Below are positions 24,223 through 39,849 of a stretch of DNA of 64,000 bases, piece by piece. The notes beneath the pieces were generated by a model. The model was not told the origin of the DNA. It did not search any database and saw only the letters and a list, made by a program, of their open reading frames with translations. The position numbers and the translations under genes were made by a program. How positions within the stretch are numbered: position 1 is the first letter of the stretch; the number at the start of each line of letters is the position of its first letter. This DNA is from Trichoplax adhaerens. Its lineage: Eukaryota > Placozoa > Uniplacotomia > Trichoplacea > Trichoplacidae. Where the stretch lies: contig NW_002060943.1 of assembly GCF_000150275.1 (NCBI RefSeq), forward strand, positions 13,034,836 to 13,098,835, in the 5' to 3' direction.

Positions 24223-25847
24223 CTTGTTGGTAACAAAGGCTATCAACGATAGGACATGCTTAAGTACATTGTAGTTTCTTATCAAGGATCTCCAATGATT
24301 TCTTAATTCGTTTCTCTAATATGATTGTCATTTGGCAGTTATGCTGCTGATGCAATTGTAACATCTTGACGATTTGAATCGTATGTTGACTCAAAGTAAA
24401 ATGACTCAGTTAGACTCTGACTAATAACACTAACAAAATACTACTCATGTGTAACTGTAGTTCATCGATTCCATGTTCAATTAGCCCATGACATTGAAGT
24501 GTGTATTATATCCTTGGATATTATATAAAAGGAATTATTTCTAAAGCGAGCCTTGAATTCTATAACTCAATGCTGTTGTAGCAATTGATAAGTAATGAGT
24601 CTAAAGTAGGAATCGTGCAAGTATATATATATATATGAATGACACCATCTTCATGTCCTTTTTATTAAGTACGTAGCTATTGACAGTTAGGCCCAATACA
24701 GAATGAGAAGTTAATATACGTATATCATACTACAGTACGTTAAGGTAAACATTGAAGTTTAATTAAAGAAGCTCGAATAGTGTAACTAACTAATGTTAAT
24801 TTAGCAAAGTCATTGATTATATAATTAGGAATTAATAATTCACTTAAATGAGGCTAAAGCCATAGAAATTGATTTGACAGTTGAAAGTCATCATTTACAG
24901 CTACGCACTCAATTATCTAACTCAACTAAAACGGTGAAAAGGATAGAGTTATTGAGAAGATTTTCTCGAAATTACTACGGACTCTTTCAAACAGAAAAAA
25001 ATATATAGACACAACACAGTCACTATCATAGTATCAATTTTTCACCAGTCATTATAAAAAAAAAATTGCAAATCATCACCAATACTGTTAGAACAGAACA
25101 GAACATGAAGTGCCTACATTCTTTAAAGCTTTACAGCACAAATATTCCAAAGACAGTAACAGCAGTTACAAACGAGTAATTCTGTTGCTGTCACTACGAA
25201 CAAAGTAACATATTTAGAGGTACCGGTTAACGTTAAACTTTTTCCTTTCCTAAACATAGTTGTTAGGATAAAAAAAAGGCTAAGCTGAACTGCTAAATAG
25301 TAGATACACGTTTTACCGTAATATGTCAGCACCACGCTAATGATTATAGAAGTTGATCACTTAGAGACCTACTACTTTTACACTCAAGGAAAATGTTATC
25401 AAAAGCTACTGTAATCGTTCAGCAAGTACACTACGACCGCATCTAACGTAAATTGAATTTATTTAAATTGCAAACAGTAATTAAATGTGATTGGACTAAG
25501 ATTGAAAATTGTTGCATTTCGTTACGTATTTGATAATTAGATTGACGAAAACCTCAACATTTCGAGTAATCTCACAAAAGATAGATGAAGCTGTCCATAG
25601 TCATAATAAATTTTAAGTCATAATTCTACGCCACTAACAAATTTTGCCTATTTACGTTGTATTAATGGAATAGATAATCTACTTTTACAATGGTGATAGT
25701 ACTAATTAAACGATATTAGTATTTCAAAATGTTGCTACTACGATATAGTGTAGTACAATAAGTAATTTACTTGTAAGTCACCATCAATGAGCTGTTGTTG
25801 ATCGTACTTAGAATATTCTATAGACCTTTCAATTTTGATAAGAAGTC
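24223..25847. other. MEMO1/Rab1 convergent intergenic region
   Basis: No gene seen between the two stop codons. It contains a short TA run near 24,625 and an A-run near 25,060. An AATAAA for Rab1, read on the minus strand, is plausible near 25,460. Confidence 0.5.
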
Positions 25848-29815
<3,968 letters not shown>

Positions 29816-30269
29816 GGTGGTTTGGCGATAATTCTATGTAGTTACAGTAATTAAAATGGATATAAAGGTAGTTGGGTTGAAAGATTTTCCTTGAAAGTGG
29901 AAGTGTAACCTAAAAGAAAGAATCAAGAACCGTTAGTTGAAGGCATAACCTGGATCCATTTGCATTTTTCTGACTGCCTCCTGTCAAGGCTATTGTCAAT
30001 GACTCCTTTACAGTCTACTCCAACACTGATTCAACACCTTTTTTCACTGGAACTTGGTGCCACTGAAAATTTCTCTTTTTTCTTCCTTCAGTACTCTCCA
30101 ATCGCTGAATGGAGGAATACTGATAATCAAGAGTCTAAATGAAATAATCAATTGTATCTGACTAATTGGAAAGTACAAGTTGGACAAGGTGGAAACTTGA
30201 CAGCGTTGTAAAAGTCCTCCTAGCAAGCAAAATCCCAATCCACTGGCAACGATTTTTTTTTCTCCAACG
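29816..30269. other. Rab1 upstream flank
   Basis: Immediately upstream of the Rab1 start and presumably holding its promoter and 5' UTR. No TATA box is evident. Short open frames here are on both strands and look random. Confidence 0.4.
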
Positions 30270-31078
30270 AGACGTACAGTAAGTATCTGCTGCTGCTGTG
30301 GATATGACGTACTGCCCAGTCACCAATCATGCACCGTCTGACAGTGCGCAAACCCTTGTATGCAAATGAAGACGTAGCAAGGCTTACAGTACATACTGTA
30401 CAGTACGGTATGGCTGGGTGTCCTTTTTCCCCTCCCAGGTGCATGACTGCTTTTTATCCCATACGCCGCCATCAGACTGAAAGGGCACGATCGTACAGTA
30501 CTGTAGACTGTAGAGTAGGCACGGCACCGGATGGCACCAATACCAAGTACTGTACAGTACGATGCTGTGTACAAATATGCAGTCTTGATCCATTACCGCG
30601 TGTGACCCTCGAAAAATCCTACAGTACTGTAATGTACAGTCTACAGTGCCACTGTAGACTGGTTTGGTACTGTCCTTGGTGACATGGAGCATGACGCAGC
30701 GACCACCCGTACTGTACAGTGTACAGTACGTCGCGTGCAGTACACAACGCTGTCGGATACAGTACTATGTACTGTACGTACGACAGTATAAAGCACCTTT
30801 TTGGACAGGCAAGAGAAAAGCTCCTTTCTCTCCACGGTACTACAGACTGACTGTCTCCAGGACTGGAAATGGGTATCAGTTGACAGTGTACTGTGTATGT
30901 GTACAATGGACATCCAATTCATCGTGCCCTACCGTACAGTATCAGCTCAAACTGGCAACGTGTCCTTGGTGAGACTGTACGGTAGAGGCAGAAATCTCAG
31001 TTTTACCGCTACTGTTGAGACGCCCGATCGTAAAATTGGGGTGTCATTTCTGACAGTACAGTAATGATTTTGCGAGCT
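30270..31078. repeat. TACAGTAC/GTACTGTAC word island
   Basis: An ~800 bp stretch with clearly higher GC than its surroundings. Self-complementary words built from TACAGTA, TACTGTA and GTAC recur about every 60-80 bases, for example GTACTGTACAGTAC-like runs at about 30,390, 30,547, 30,710 and 30,765. The words reappear after the assembly gap (31,327-31,360) and at 31,760-31,780. The high GC removes stop codons and creates long overlapping frames on both strands, none of which looks like protein. Confidence 0.75.
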
Positions 31079-31098
31079 TATACCTATCCAAGGTTGAA

Positions 31099-31160
31099 GG
31101 ATTTCAACCCATGACTTGCCACTGCAGTGTTAAACACTGCTGCTCTACACTAGCGAAGTT
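31099..31160 (-). other. tRNA-like sequence, probably degenerate
   Basis: Read on the minus strand, GTAGAGC is followed by one base and a perfect 5 bp stem GCAGT/ACTGC with a 7-base loop GTTTAAC. The loop has U33 and a purine at 37, and the layout is that of a D-arm plus anticodon arm. After an over-long variable region comes GGGTTGAAATCC, one mismatch from a B box. The D-loop is short, and the T-stem and acceptor do not pair, so this is more likely a tRNA relic or the head of a tRNA-derived SINE than a working tRNA. Confidence 0.35.
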
Positions 31161-31268
31161 GCTGCTTGCTCGCAGCTATGATGAAGGAATTTAAGCCCGC
31201 CGATAACGGAAGTCAGCAACAACTCGATAGTATGTCTGACCAATGTCCATCAGCTGAGAAAGAAGAAT

Positions 31269-31318
31269 NNNNNNNNNNNNNNNNNNNNNNNNNNNNNNNN
31301 NNNNNNNNNNNNNNNNNN
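31269..31318. other. Assembly gap (50 N)
   Basis: Fifty Ns, a conventional fixed-size gap of unknown true length. An open frame from about 31,181 (Lys/Glu/Ser/Gln-rich, 29 codons) runs into the gap and cannot be judged. Isolated ambiguous bases also occur at 43,999 and 60,944. Confidence 0.98.
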
Positions 31319-32749
31319 GACAGAATTGACAGTACAGTACTATACACTATAGTACTGTAGGTATCGATAGATTCGAATCATTCCAATGATGGATTATTGT
31401 ACGCATTTGGTCGATTTTCAGAATAGAATTTTGATACATCTAATTGGAGCACTTAGGATGTTCCAATTAAATTATTTATACAGTATATCATACTGTATAA
31501 CATAGTATAGGAAATCAATGGGAAAATAGGATGACATCATGACCTGTAATGAATGCCATAACTGGTCACAAGTCATTGGGCTATGATATCATCCTGTAAA
31601 AATACTCGTAAATGGCAATAGTAACGCTGGAAAGAGAGATACCTTATTAATTAATTAATTAATAAAAGCATAAAATACATAAAAACAACTATGACCTCAT
31701 TGATTAGTGCACTACTAGCAATGACGCGCGTACCTTAAGGTTAAAGAACGAAAGCTTATAGTACAACAGTACAGTACAGATTGGGATACTCGTCCATAAT
31801 GAATTCATATGTTACGAATATAATTCAATAATATAATTATCGTAGTAATAGCGCTGCTCGCTGTTCAATTGCAGAAGTAGAAACGCTGATTTCATGAAGA
31901 AATCATGATGATACGCTCATTTTATGAAGAAATCATTTTGATTCTAGTCCATCGACATGTAAGGAATAGTTTAATAAACGGACAAAGTCAATATGACTCA
32001 TCATCCAATTCCATGACAGCTTTACAATTTCCAATACCTCTGCGATGGTACAAAGATCATGGCTGTATTTTAAAACTCTATTAATATGATCTTAACATTC
32101 TACTTGGCTGCGTATCATCAGTCAATTCGCTTTCATCATCAAGTGGACATTGACATCATAATTAGTCTTGGCAGGTAAAATAAAAAAATTATCCATACAA
32201 CGTGGAATCGGTGGAATATCATCAACCAGCAAGCGCTTAAGCTCGACCACAATATTTTCGAATTGATGTAGATGATGTAAACGGTCAACCTAACCTGAAT
32301 ATTCATTCATTGTACAAGGGCTACTCTATTCTATTCAGCAACATGTCGGCACTTAGTTGCGCTTCTTTAGATAATTTTAAGTGCTAATAGGACAATCTAC
32401 CTTGACTGCCGTGCTCTTGATATGTTGTCACAGTACATAGCACAAGATTATCTTCAAGCCTTGAAGAAGTTAATACTAAATTTAATATAGTAAACCTGCA
32501 TGTAAATTACGTGTTGTTTTTTTAACTAGCTTAGCTAAAATGATCGCCTACACCCTGATACCTAATTTAAGGCTTTGAGAAAATATTTTCTACCTAATTT
32601 AGATAACAGTATTACAATAAAATCAGCCTTTAATTTAGAGTCAATGACCTCACTTTATGGCAGCGTGATAGAGTCCTGCATAAATTAAAATTGAATAGGA
32701 CTACCATTAATTAGCACACAGTACCATTCTTGAGCTAAAAATAAGTTGA
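31319..32749. other. Intergenic DNA, nothing recognised
   Basis: AT-rich; contains a short (TTAA)n run at about 31,645-31,665 and more TACAGTA words at the left end. No supported gene. Confidence 0.5.
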
Positions 32750-33905
32750 ATTAGTTCATATCTCGCTTGTTATGCTTCGCAGTTATAGCAATGCTGGATC
32801 TAAACACAAGCAGAATCACTTACCAAGATCCTTCACGCAAGAATTTACAATATTTCACTGCTTATTCTTTGCATGCACTAACATCATTATAACTATAGAA
32901 ATACAACTGGTACTAGCAATAGCCCGCTACAAACCAGTAGCTAATTACAGCCTTCATACTATAATAAATACATTTTACCATCCAATTCCTCTCCAAGCAG
33001 TACTATAAATTAGTCTTGAATTAGTAGCATTGCTTTCGCTACTACGTCGTTACAACATGTAGTACGTATCGTCCTCGAGTCTTGAATCAATGTAAATTTA
33101 ATATAGTCCTGCTAATATCAACAATGGCGATGCTATTTCTCGAGAACGACATCATGAGGAGATTACATTTTTTCAATAGTTTGGCCTAATGCTGTAGTAT
33201 TTTTCTATATAAATGCGATGGACAAGAACTCATTCCAAGCTGGACTGAGACATTATTATTCGCTCATAGGCATTGATAGGGATCTTATTAGATCTATACT
33301 AAGGTCAACAAACCAATCATTTGGTACGCTATCAGATACAATTAGTACTCTAATTATTTCCAGGTCGCAAATTCGTAGAAACGCTAGCTTAGAAACTCAT
33401 ATTTGAGAATACACTGAGCCTACATCGCCAAAATAAGGACAAACTATAACCATTCTTCAAATACAGTACATTCTTGGATGCTGGAAAGTCATTGCATGAT
33501 GATACCAACAGATTCATATCAACTTATTGGTGGTCGCCATTATTATACTTACCAGTATATTCAGAGCTGGATTAAATCAATGTATTTGTTAAATTGTAGA
33601 TATTCCAATTTATTACTAACAGTAAATAATCACTGATCGTAGATTCTCATTGTATGTAATTGGATGTCTGGAAGAGGATATCTTCTCTTGGATAGTTATG
33701 CTTTCCTGTAGGTATTCTCTGACTAATTCTATATTCAATCTCACTTCTTGCAATTCATCTATCATTTTCCTGTCCTTCATCGCAACGATAGATATGTTAT
33801 ATGTATGTAATACATACGATCTAAATTACATAAATAAACGCATTTCACATTGGTCCAGTAACGCCTTGCAAAGTATTACTATTATTATCATCAATAGAAA
33901 TTAGA
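32750..33905. repeat. Direct segmental duplication, copy 1
   Basis: Matches 39,850-41,060 in the same orientation over ~1.1 kb. The match is roughly 85% by eye in the core (for example 33,000-33,500 against 40,150-40,660). Shared blocks include TACAACATGTAGTAC, TAATATAGTCCTGCTAATAT, TTTTTCTATATAAA and CTTGGATGCTGGAAA. On the minus strand it holds a 54-codon ORF (33,616-33,780) with a conserved counterpart in copy 2. On the plus strand a frame at 33,218-33,406 also stays open over most of its length in both copies. Confidence 0.9.
33616..33780 (-). CDS. Short conserved ORF or exon (54 aa), unknown
   Basis: ATG to stop, 54 residues, starting MKDRKMIDELQ and ending with ITYNENLRSVIIYC. It is predicted helical and charged, and may be a coiled coil. 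The duplicated copy at 40,806-40,964 keeps start, frame and most residues (about 41 of 52 identical). It may be an exon of a larger gene or a chance frame in a young duplication. Confidence 0.3.
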   Translation of the reverse strand: MKDRKMIDELQEVRLNIELVREYLQESITIQEKISSSRHPITYNENLRSVIIYC

Positions 33906-34384
33906 ATTTAAGACCATCTAACGGCGATAGATCATAACGTATAGAATGATCAAGTTGGCATTGCATGCATTGATGAGACAATGCCTACTGTGCTTTACAA
34001 AAATAATGTATAGTTAGAAAGTAACTACGAGCTTCGTTTAATCCTAGCATCCTCTCATTCTCCACTGATGCTAATTTCATCTTAATAATATGATGCAGAT
34101 TCTTACGATAAATAAGGCTTTTGACTTTTCGGTTGATGGCCTAGTCTCTATATTAGGTATTAAGAAATAAGCAATTTGATGAAATACTTTTCTATTTTAT
34201 ACTCTGATGTTTAGAACTGCGATTATTATATCGAACAATTGTTAATTGAGTCTGATTAGCTGCAATGAAACCAGTAATGTCTTGAACTTTGCTTGTTACA
34301 TCGATTCCAGAGAGCAAAATCGAATCATATGTTGACATCGAGTATTTTAATTGATTTTTTCGATTCTAGTATACTCGCATATGC
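33906..34384. other. Intergenic DNA, nothing recognised
   Basis: AT-rich without supported features. Confidence 0.5.
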
Positions 34385-34610
34385 TTGTGTAAGTGATATT
34401 AAGCACTAACTGTATAGGCGGGAGAAAAAACACTAAGCTCCTTTGATACGAGATCTAAAAATACGATTCCTAGTCTATCGCTTATGGCTAATCATTTTGT
34501 GTAAGTGATATTAAGCACTAACTGTATAGGCGGGAGAAAAACACTAACCTCCTTTGATACGATATCTAAAAATACGATTCCTAGTCTATCGTTTATGGCT
34601 AATCATTACG
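34385..34610. repeat. Near-perfect 112 bp tandem duplication
   Basis: Unit 1 is 34,385-34,496 and unit 2 is 34,497-34,608. They differ at only a handful of positions, so the event is recent. Shared blocks include GTAAGTGATATTAAGCAC and TAACTGTATAGGCGGGAG. Confidence 0.95.
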
Positions 34611-34639
34611 TCAGATTGACATTCATTTGTAATTGCCAC

Positions 34640-35090
34640 AAAATTAACTTAGAACTACTACCCTAAACTAATTGATTACTTATTCCTACCTCCACTACAC
34701 CTGGAGGCCTACTGTGTGGTAGTCCTATACTACTTACGGTCACACAGGGATAAGACTGTTCTAAGAGTTTAGCATAGTTTTTATTAATAGAGTAGTCGAA
34801 ATGCTATCGAATCAAGAACTGAGAAGCTGAGCATTCGCTCCTCTTTTTATACCATACCACCAAACTTGTGGTGTACACATGGTAATTTAGTAACATAACA
34901 TTGGCATGGTTCATATAGGGAAACAACCCTCAATAAGCTATATAGTTTACTATAGATACAACTAGTAAACAACTTTAATTAGCAATAACTAATAAATAGC
35001 CAATTAAACGAAGGAGGCTCTGCACGCTTATTGCACGTTACTCGAACTTTGCAGTGGGTAATGAGGTCTACCAGTAGAAGCGCTATTAAA
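34640..35090 (-). mobile_element. Possible LTR-like remnant
   Basis: Read on the minus strand, there is a TATA-like GGTATAAAAAGAGGAGCG at about 34,835-34,850, followed ~85 bp later by an AATAAA-type signal and a CACACAGTAGGC end. This is the order of parts in an LTR. Exact ends, target duplication and internal genes were not found, so the call is weak. Confidence 0.25.
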
Positions 35091-35678
35091 GTTATATAAT
35101 TCGATTAACCCAAGTCTTTCGATAATTAATTCATGCAATAGAGTTACATCTATATGTATGCATACAACATGTGTACAGTGACATACTGTATAGTCTTAAT
35201 TACAGCACCATTAAGGGAAAATATTCCCATCGTGTTCAAATATTTCGTTACTTTCGTGTCCGCATATGACGTTTATGCGACTATAGGAATTAAAATGATT
35301 AAGTTAGAAGTGCAAAAACATAAATTATTTAAGAACATTGTAGTTGGAAATAGTTAACTAACGTGACGATTAAAGATCTAAATTTATTGCATCATAAGTG
35401 CGAAAAAGAATAAGCGATTATTTAAGAAGGAGGTAAATGTTTAACTACTATAGTTAGCAATGTCACTGCTAGCTCTAACTCTAAGCATACTGCATTATAA
35501 CTGGTTCTATGCGTATACGTGTACGAGCTCTCCGTTTATTTTCGAGAATTTTTCTAATATTTTCCATTCTAGTTATTTTCTTTCCAATCTGAAAAATCGG
35601 TAAATAAAATAATAATATAAATGAGATAGCCTAAACATTCATTTCTAAGGTAATCGATCTCTTGTTTGCTATGTTAAA
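35091..35678. other. Intergenic DNA left of the pseudogene
   Basis: No supported features. A 67-codon frame at 35,154-35,357 has no recognisable content. Confidence 0.45.
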
Positions 35679-36889
35679 TCAAGAGTTGTCTGCAGTTTCG
35701 AAGCTTGATAAAGAAATGTTCTCGATACTATCACAGTATACATGAGACCAGAAAAATCTGGAGGCATTTTGTAGGCAGCATCCCCATTCAAAGGCTTTTT
35801 TTCGATAAAATTGGAATTCTTTGTTCTGAATTTGGTCTTTATAAATTTCTTCTCCTGCCATTTCATTGGGATACTGTTTATGTGTCGCTGCACAAGCTAG
35901 AAATATATCAATAGGACCTGATGCGATGAGTTCCTTTTTCCAGTCATGAACTGACGGAAGATTGTTAAAATCTCTAGCTGTACTCCCTATTAGAACAATG
36001 GCTGGGGTTTCCTTTTTTAAGGAAATGAGGGGTACATTCTGATATCTAGTTAAGGTAGCATCAAAATAAAGAAAAATCTCGTTTTCTATCTGATAATTTC
36101 TATCTTGGCTCTTGAGCTGAGCGTGTAAAACTATAGGGATCTTGTATTTAATAGCAGCTTGAATGATTACTTTTCAGACCCAAAAGCATGGCAAGCACTT
36201 GAGATGGCGATGAATTATTACAAAATCTGCTGAGATTATTTGTTTTACAGTCTGATCCATTTCTAATTGATATGCCAAACTTTGAATTAGCTCTACTGAA
36301 TGTACGGACAAACTTTGTCTTAAATGGCTTACAAGCTTATTAGTAAACTTAGATCCTATGTGACTAATTTCTCCAATTTTTTTATGTCTGTATACTCGTT
36401 CAAAACTAGGGGATTTTCTTTACTTGGTGGCTTGGATATCTTCACTTTTGTAAGCAAGTAAGATTGGATTAGAAAATACTCGCTAAAGTTTAAATGAATT
36501 TCAATATCACTTTTGAATAAATCGGATATAGATCTTTTATTAACTATCCGATCCAGATTTTCGATAAGGTTTAGGCAATGTATTTTGACTCGGCTTATCT
36601 CCGATAGAAGAGCTTGGCTATCTACTGGATATCTCAAGAAAATAAGGGCAATCTGAAGAGATCTAATTTGGCAAGCATTTTCTCCAACAAGTGGATCAAA
36701 CCTGTTGATATCTTTCTTCGCTACGATTTCTAAAGCTTGTTCTGCAGCGATTATTAGTAGTAGATATTCACGGAGACCATTATCCAATTTTTTGGCTTTA
36801 TTATTATTAGGATCATAAGGGAGTAAATGACTTAAGAGAAAATCTCTTTGATTATTGAAAGGAGATCGAAAATTTTTCTCTAATTTCAT
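35679..36889 (-). pseudogene. Full-length pseudogene of the 400-aa intronless family (copy A)
   Basis: Homologous along its whole length to the intact genes at 50,118 and 59,005. The N-terminal half is open from the ATG at 36,889 (QRDFLLSHLLPYDPN, FDPLVGENACQIR, SYLLTKVK). It then shifts frame near 36,370 (one base lost by comparison with the intact copies), leading to a TAG at 36,356. The other frame continues with KFTNKLVSHLR, HRHLKCLPCFWV and then a TGA at 36,174-36,176 where intact copies have Met or Thr-Ala. After that it reads on through QLKSQDRNYQIENEI, AIVLIGSTARDF and EWGCCLQNASRFF to a stop at 35,679. Just 5' of the ATG is TTCCGTTTTTACAG, a good splice acceptor, so the ancestral gene may have had a non-coding first exon. 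It is closest to the edge copy at 63.7 kb. Confidence 0.9.
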
Positions 36890-39849
36890 ATCTGTAAAAA
36901 CGGAATTAAATCGATTGGCTACTAGTGATGTTCGACTAGAGTTTTAACTAAAAAAGGAAATTAACTTACTGTTGGATTTGCACGAGTTCGAACATAGTAC
37001 GGTATTTTCTGGCAATATATATCTATGAATTTCTCCAGAAATTTAGGAGTCTAAGGGATGACACACTGAACGAATGCTGAAATTAATCCTCAACCAGAAA
37101 GGATACAATTCGACGCCAATCTAGCTTGTGAAGACTTTCAATACACCTAAGCGAATTGCGCTAACCGAACTTTAAACAATAAAATTAATGACAATTTCTT
37201 TCTTATACCAATAAAATATCGTATTGCCGATAATTTCAAAGATTAGACTGTCTACAAATATCAATTTTCCAAAAAATCGAGAAAATATACGAAGGCGAAA
37301 GATTGTTGCCTGTTCAAATCAGGAACTTTTGAAAAAATTCTTAAATGCCTTTCAAGAAAGTAAACTGCATTGCATGCACATGCTTAATGCAAGCACAATA
37401 AATGCGCCTGCCGAATATACGAAATCCTCTTATTAGCAAACATAGATGATAATGTCATTTCACTTAGGAGTATGCGAGACAAAAGTATCCAATAGTCGAA
37501 ACTACTACACTACCCTGCCAAACTACGCCAATATAATGTTAGAGTAAAGCACCGCCTATTAGAAACCATTCAAAAATATCAGACCATATGTTAGGGTTAG
37601 GGTTAGAGTCATCGCTATATAAAGTAAGTAAGAAGATATAATACAAAAGAATTGAAAGGCTCAAAGCGGAAGAATTGTAATTACTGTTGAAATTTAAGCT
37701 TGTAATGTTGTATAGTTATATCTAATAATATTAGTCTAGAAGCTGTTATTTTGGAGAAATAATAACTTAATTGAATGCAACCAATACCAAAGTATAATGC
37801 GCGCGAATGGTTAAATGGAGTTGAGTGAGCCAATCTAAAAAATAGGAGGATATTGCACATCATATACGTATGTACTTAAAAGTGGAGAATTATATTATTA
37901 CCAAAACCAGATGGATAGATTGGTGTACAAATTAATCCCCTGGACTCAGAATGATCGCTTACGCCAACTGTCAACTGTGTCGTATTATCGCATTTATAGC
38001 TATGATTGATTGGATTAAGAATGATAATTAAGTAAAATGCTGATTATTTTGTTTACTCACTCGTATTTGTCCTTTAGAATAATTTATACCGCCACGTATT
38101 AGCATTAGTATCGTCTTATCACAGACACAAAAAAAACTTAGATATTATGATATTATAACAGAATAGTAATAAATCTCAAATAGGTATATAAAATATAGGA
38201 GCTCGAAAGAGCTCGCAGTTGAGACGTACGTATGTATCAAATTGTTTATTCCTACAATGACCTATGTATGATAACTTAACTATAATAGCATACTTGTTGT
38301 TTAAAAGATGCTGATAACGTAGTTAATATGTTTATAACGACAGATGGAGTATATAAGTGAGATAATGATCAATAAAATTGTTTTGTGTGTGTGTGTTTGA
38401 GTTACGGTATACAGAAGTGGTCTTGCGGACTAAACTAACATTAACTATAAGTACTAATTGGTTTCTTGTATCGTAAGGCTAGTCATGGCACGTCTTTCCA
38501 AGCCAGGTATAAAATAGATAGCTTGACCAAAAGAATGCCTATTGTTGCCCATAACAGCGGCGACATTGATTGTTATATACATATCATATTAGTGGCCGCC
38601 AATTGCATCTTGACTGCTGATTGCCACAATTAAATTAAAATTATCGCAAAAGTATGCAGCAACTGTGATAGTGAAAGACAAAATATCTATAGGTATATAT
38701 TTGAACAGACTTATATGTATTTAAAATATACGTTAAGAAATATTTATCATAAACCGACGAAATTATCTCTCGTTATATGCGTAAAGTAATTTGCTTTATT
38801 AGCCAAAAGTTAAATCATTATGTAAATGCAAAAATTTTTCTTATAGGCACAAAATATAATATTGAATGTTAGTTATAATTAATTAAGGTCCATTATAGAT
38901 TCTAACGAAAATCATGCCAGTGTAATAATTTAATTTAAATTTTCAATGGATATCAGACAAATAGAAGTACTTTACCTATTGAGAGGGATAGACTTTATAA
39001 TGGCTTAAAATAATTACTTAATTGTTTCGAAGAGGAAGGAATGCGACTACGTTTATATAATAGATTAATAATTATTAATAATTTAGGATGCTACAATACG
39101 TAGGATAATAATCAAATGCAAAGAATTCTGGTAAGCTGTAAAGCAATGCCATCCATATTGAAATTTTAATTTCCGATTTTGATGTTGGAGAACGAAGACT
39201 AATTATATTATCAATGAGGCACGGTACTTAAATGAAATTATCTAAACATCTGTTTAATGTTAGTCAGTATTTCTTCGTTACTGTTATAATATTCTTGCAA
39301 GTAATATATTCATTAATTGATATACAGTATATATGTACTGTCTACATTTATTCACAAATATACTAAATGAAAATTTTCTAAAGATTAGCAAACTGCTAGA
39401 CGACAGTCTGATGATCTTGTGTTTATTCCTGCATAATGTAAACTAACATTCCATATTAATTATTAAATTCATTTTAAACATATAAGGTGAAAATATCCTT
39501 TAGCTAGCTTATTTCTAGCTTTGTCCCTAATCTATTTCTAAATTATTAAAAGCTTTGCAATCGTATCAATAATCTTATGATACCGAATATAGCAAAGTAT
39601 TTGAAATTTCTGGTCTCTACAATGGGCATGAATGATGTAGAAAAGTGAATCAGTTCCATACTCATGCTCGGATAAGATATTTTTTATTATAGCAATCATC
39701 TCTCTTTCGTTGATATTAGCTTTATTCAGAATAAATTTAATATTTCGTTGGTAAGCATACTAAGCATAAATTCTTTAGCGTAAATATCAATACAGCCGTG
39801 ATTGAGAAAGCAACACCGCTTGTTCTATTGTAGCAAAATCTATAAATAG
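36890..39849. other. Intergenic DNA
   Basis: AT-rich, no supported gene. It contains TTAGGGTTAGGG plus one imperfect unit near 37,590-37,607 and a GT run near 38,385-38,398. Short frames (37,224-37,436; 37,681-37,863) have no recognisable content. Confidence 0.5.

Noticed and set aside
30320-31064. Cluster of seven or more overlapping 80-117 codon open frames on both strands
   Set aside because: They overlap in several frames and are rich in residues translated from the TACAGTAC words (Tyr-Ser-Thr-Val, Cys-Thr-Val). High local GC and word repetition explain the lack of stops.
31178-31268. Start of a Lys/Glu/Gln-rich gene running into the gap
   Set aside because: Only 29-30 codons are visible before the Ns, and they cannot be evaluated.
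37588-37607. Telomere repeat
   Set aside because: Only two perfect TTAGGG units and one imperfect unit; too short to mark a telomere or fusion point.
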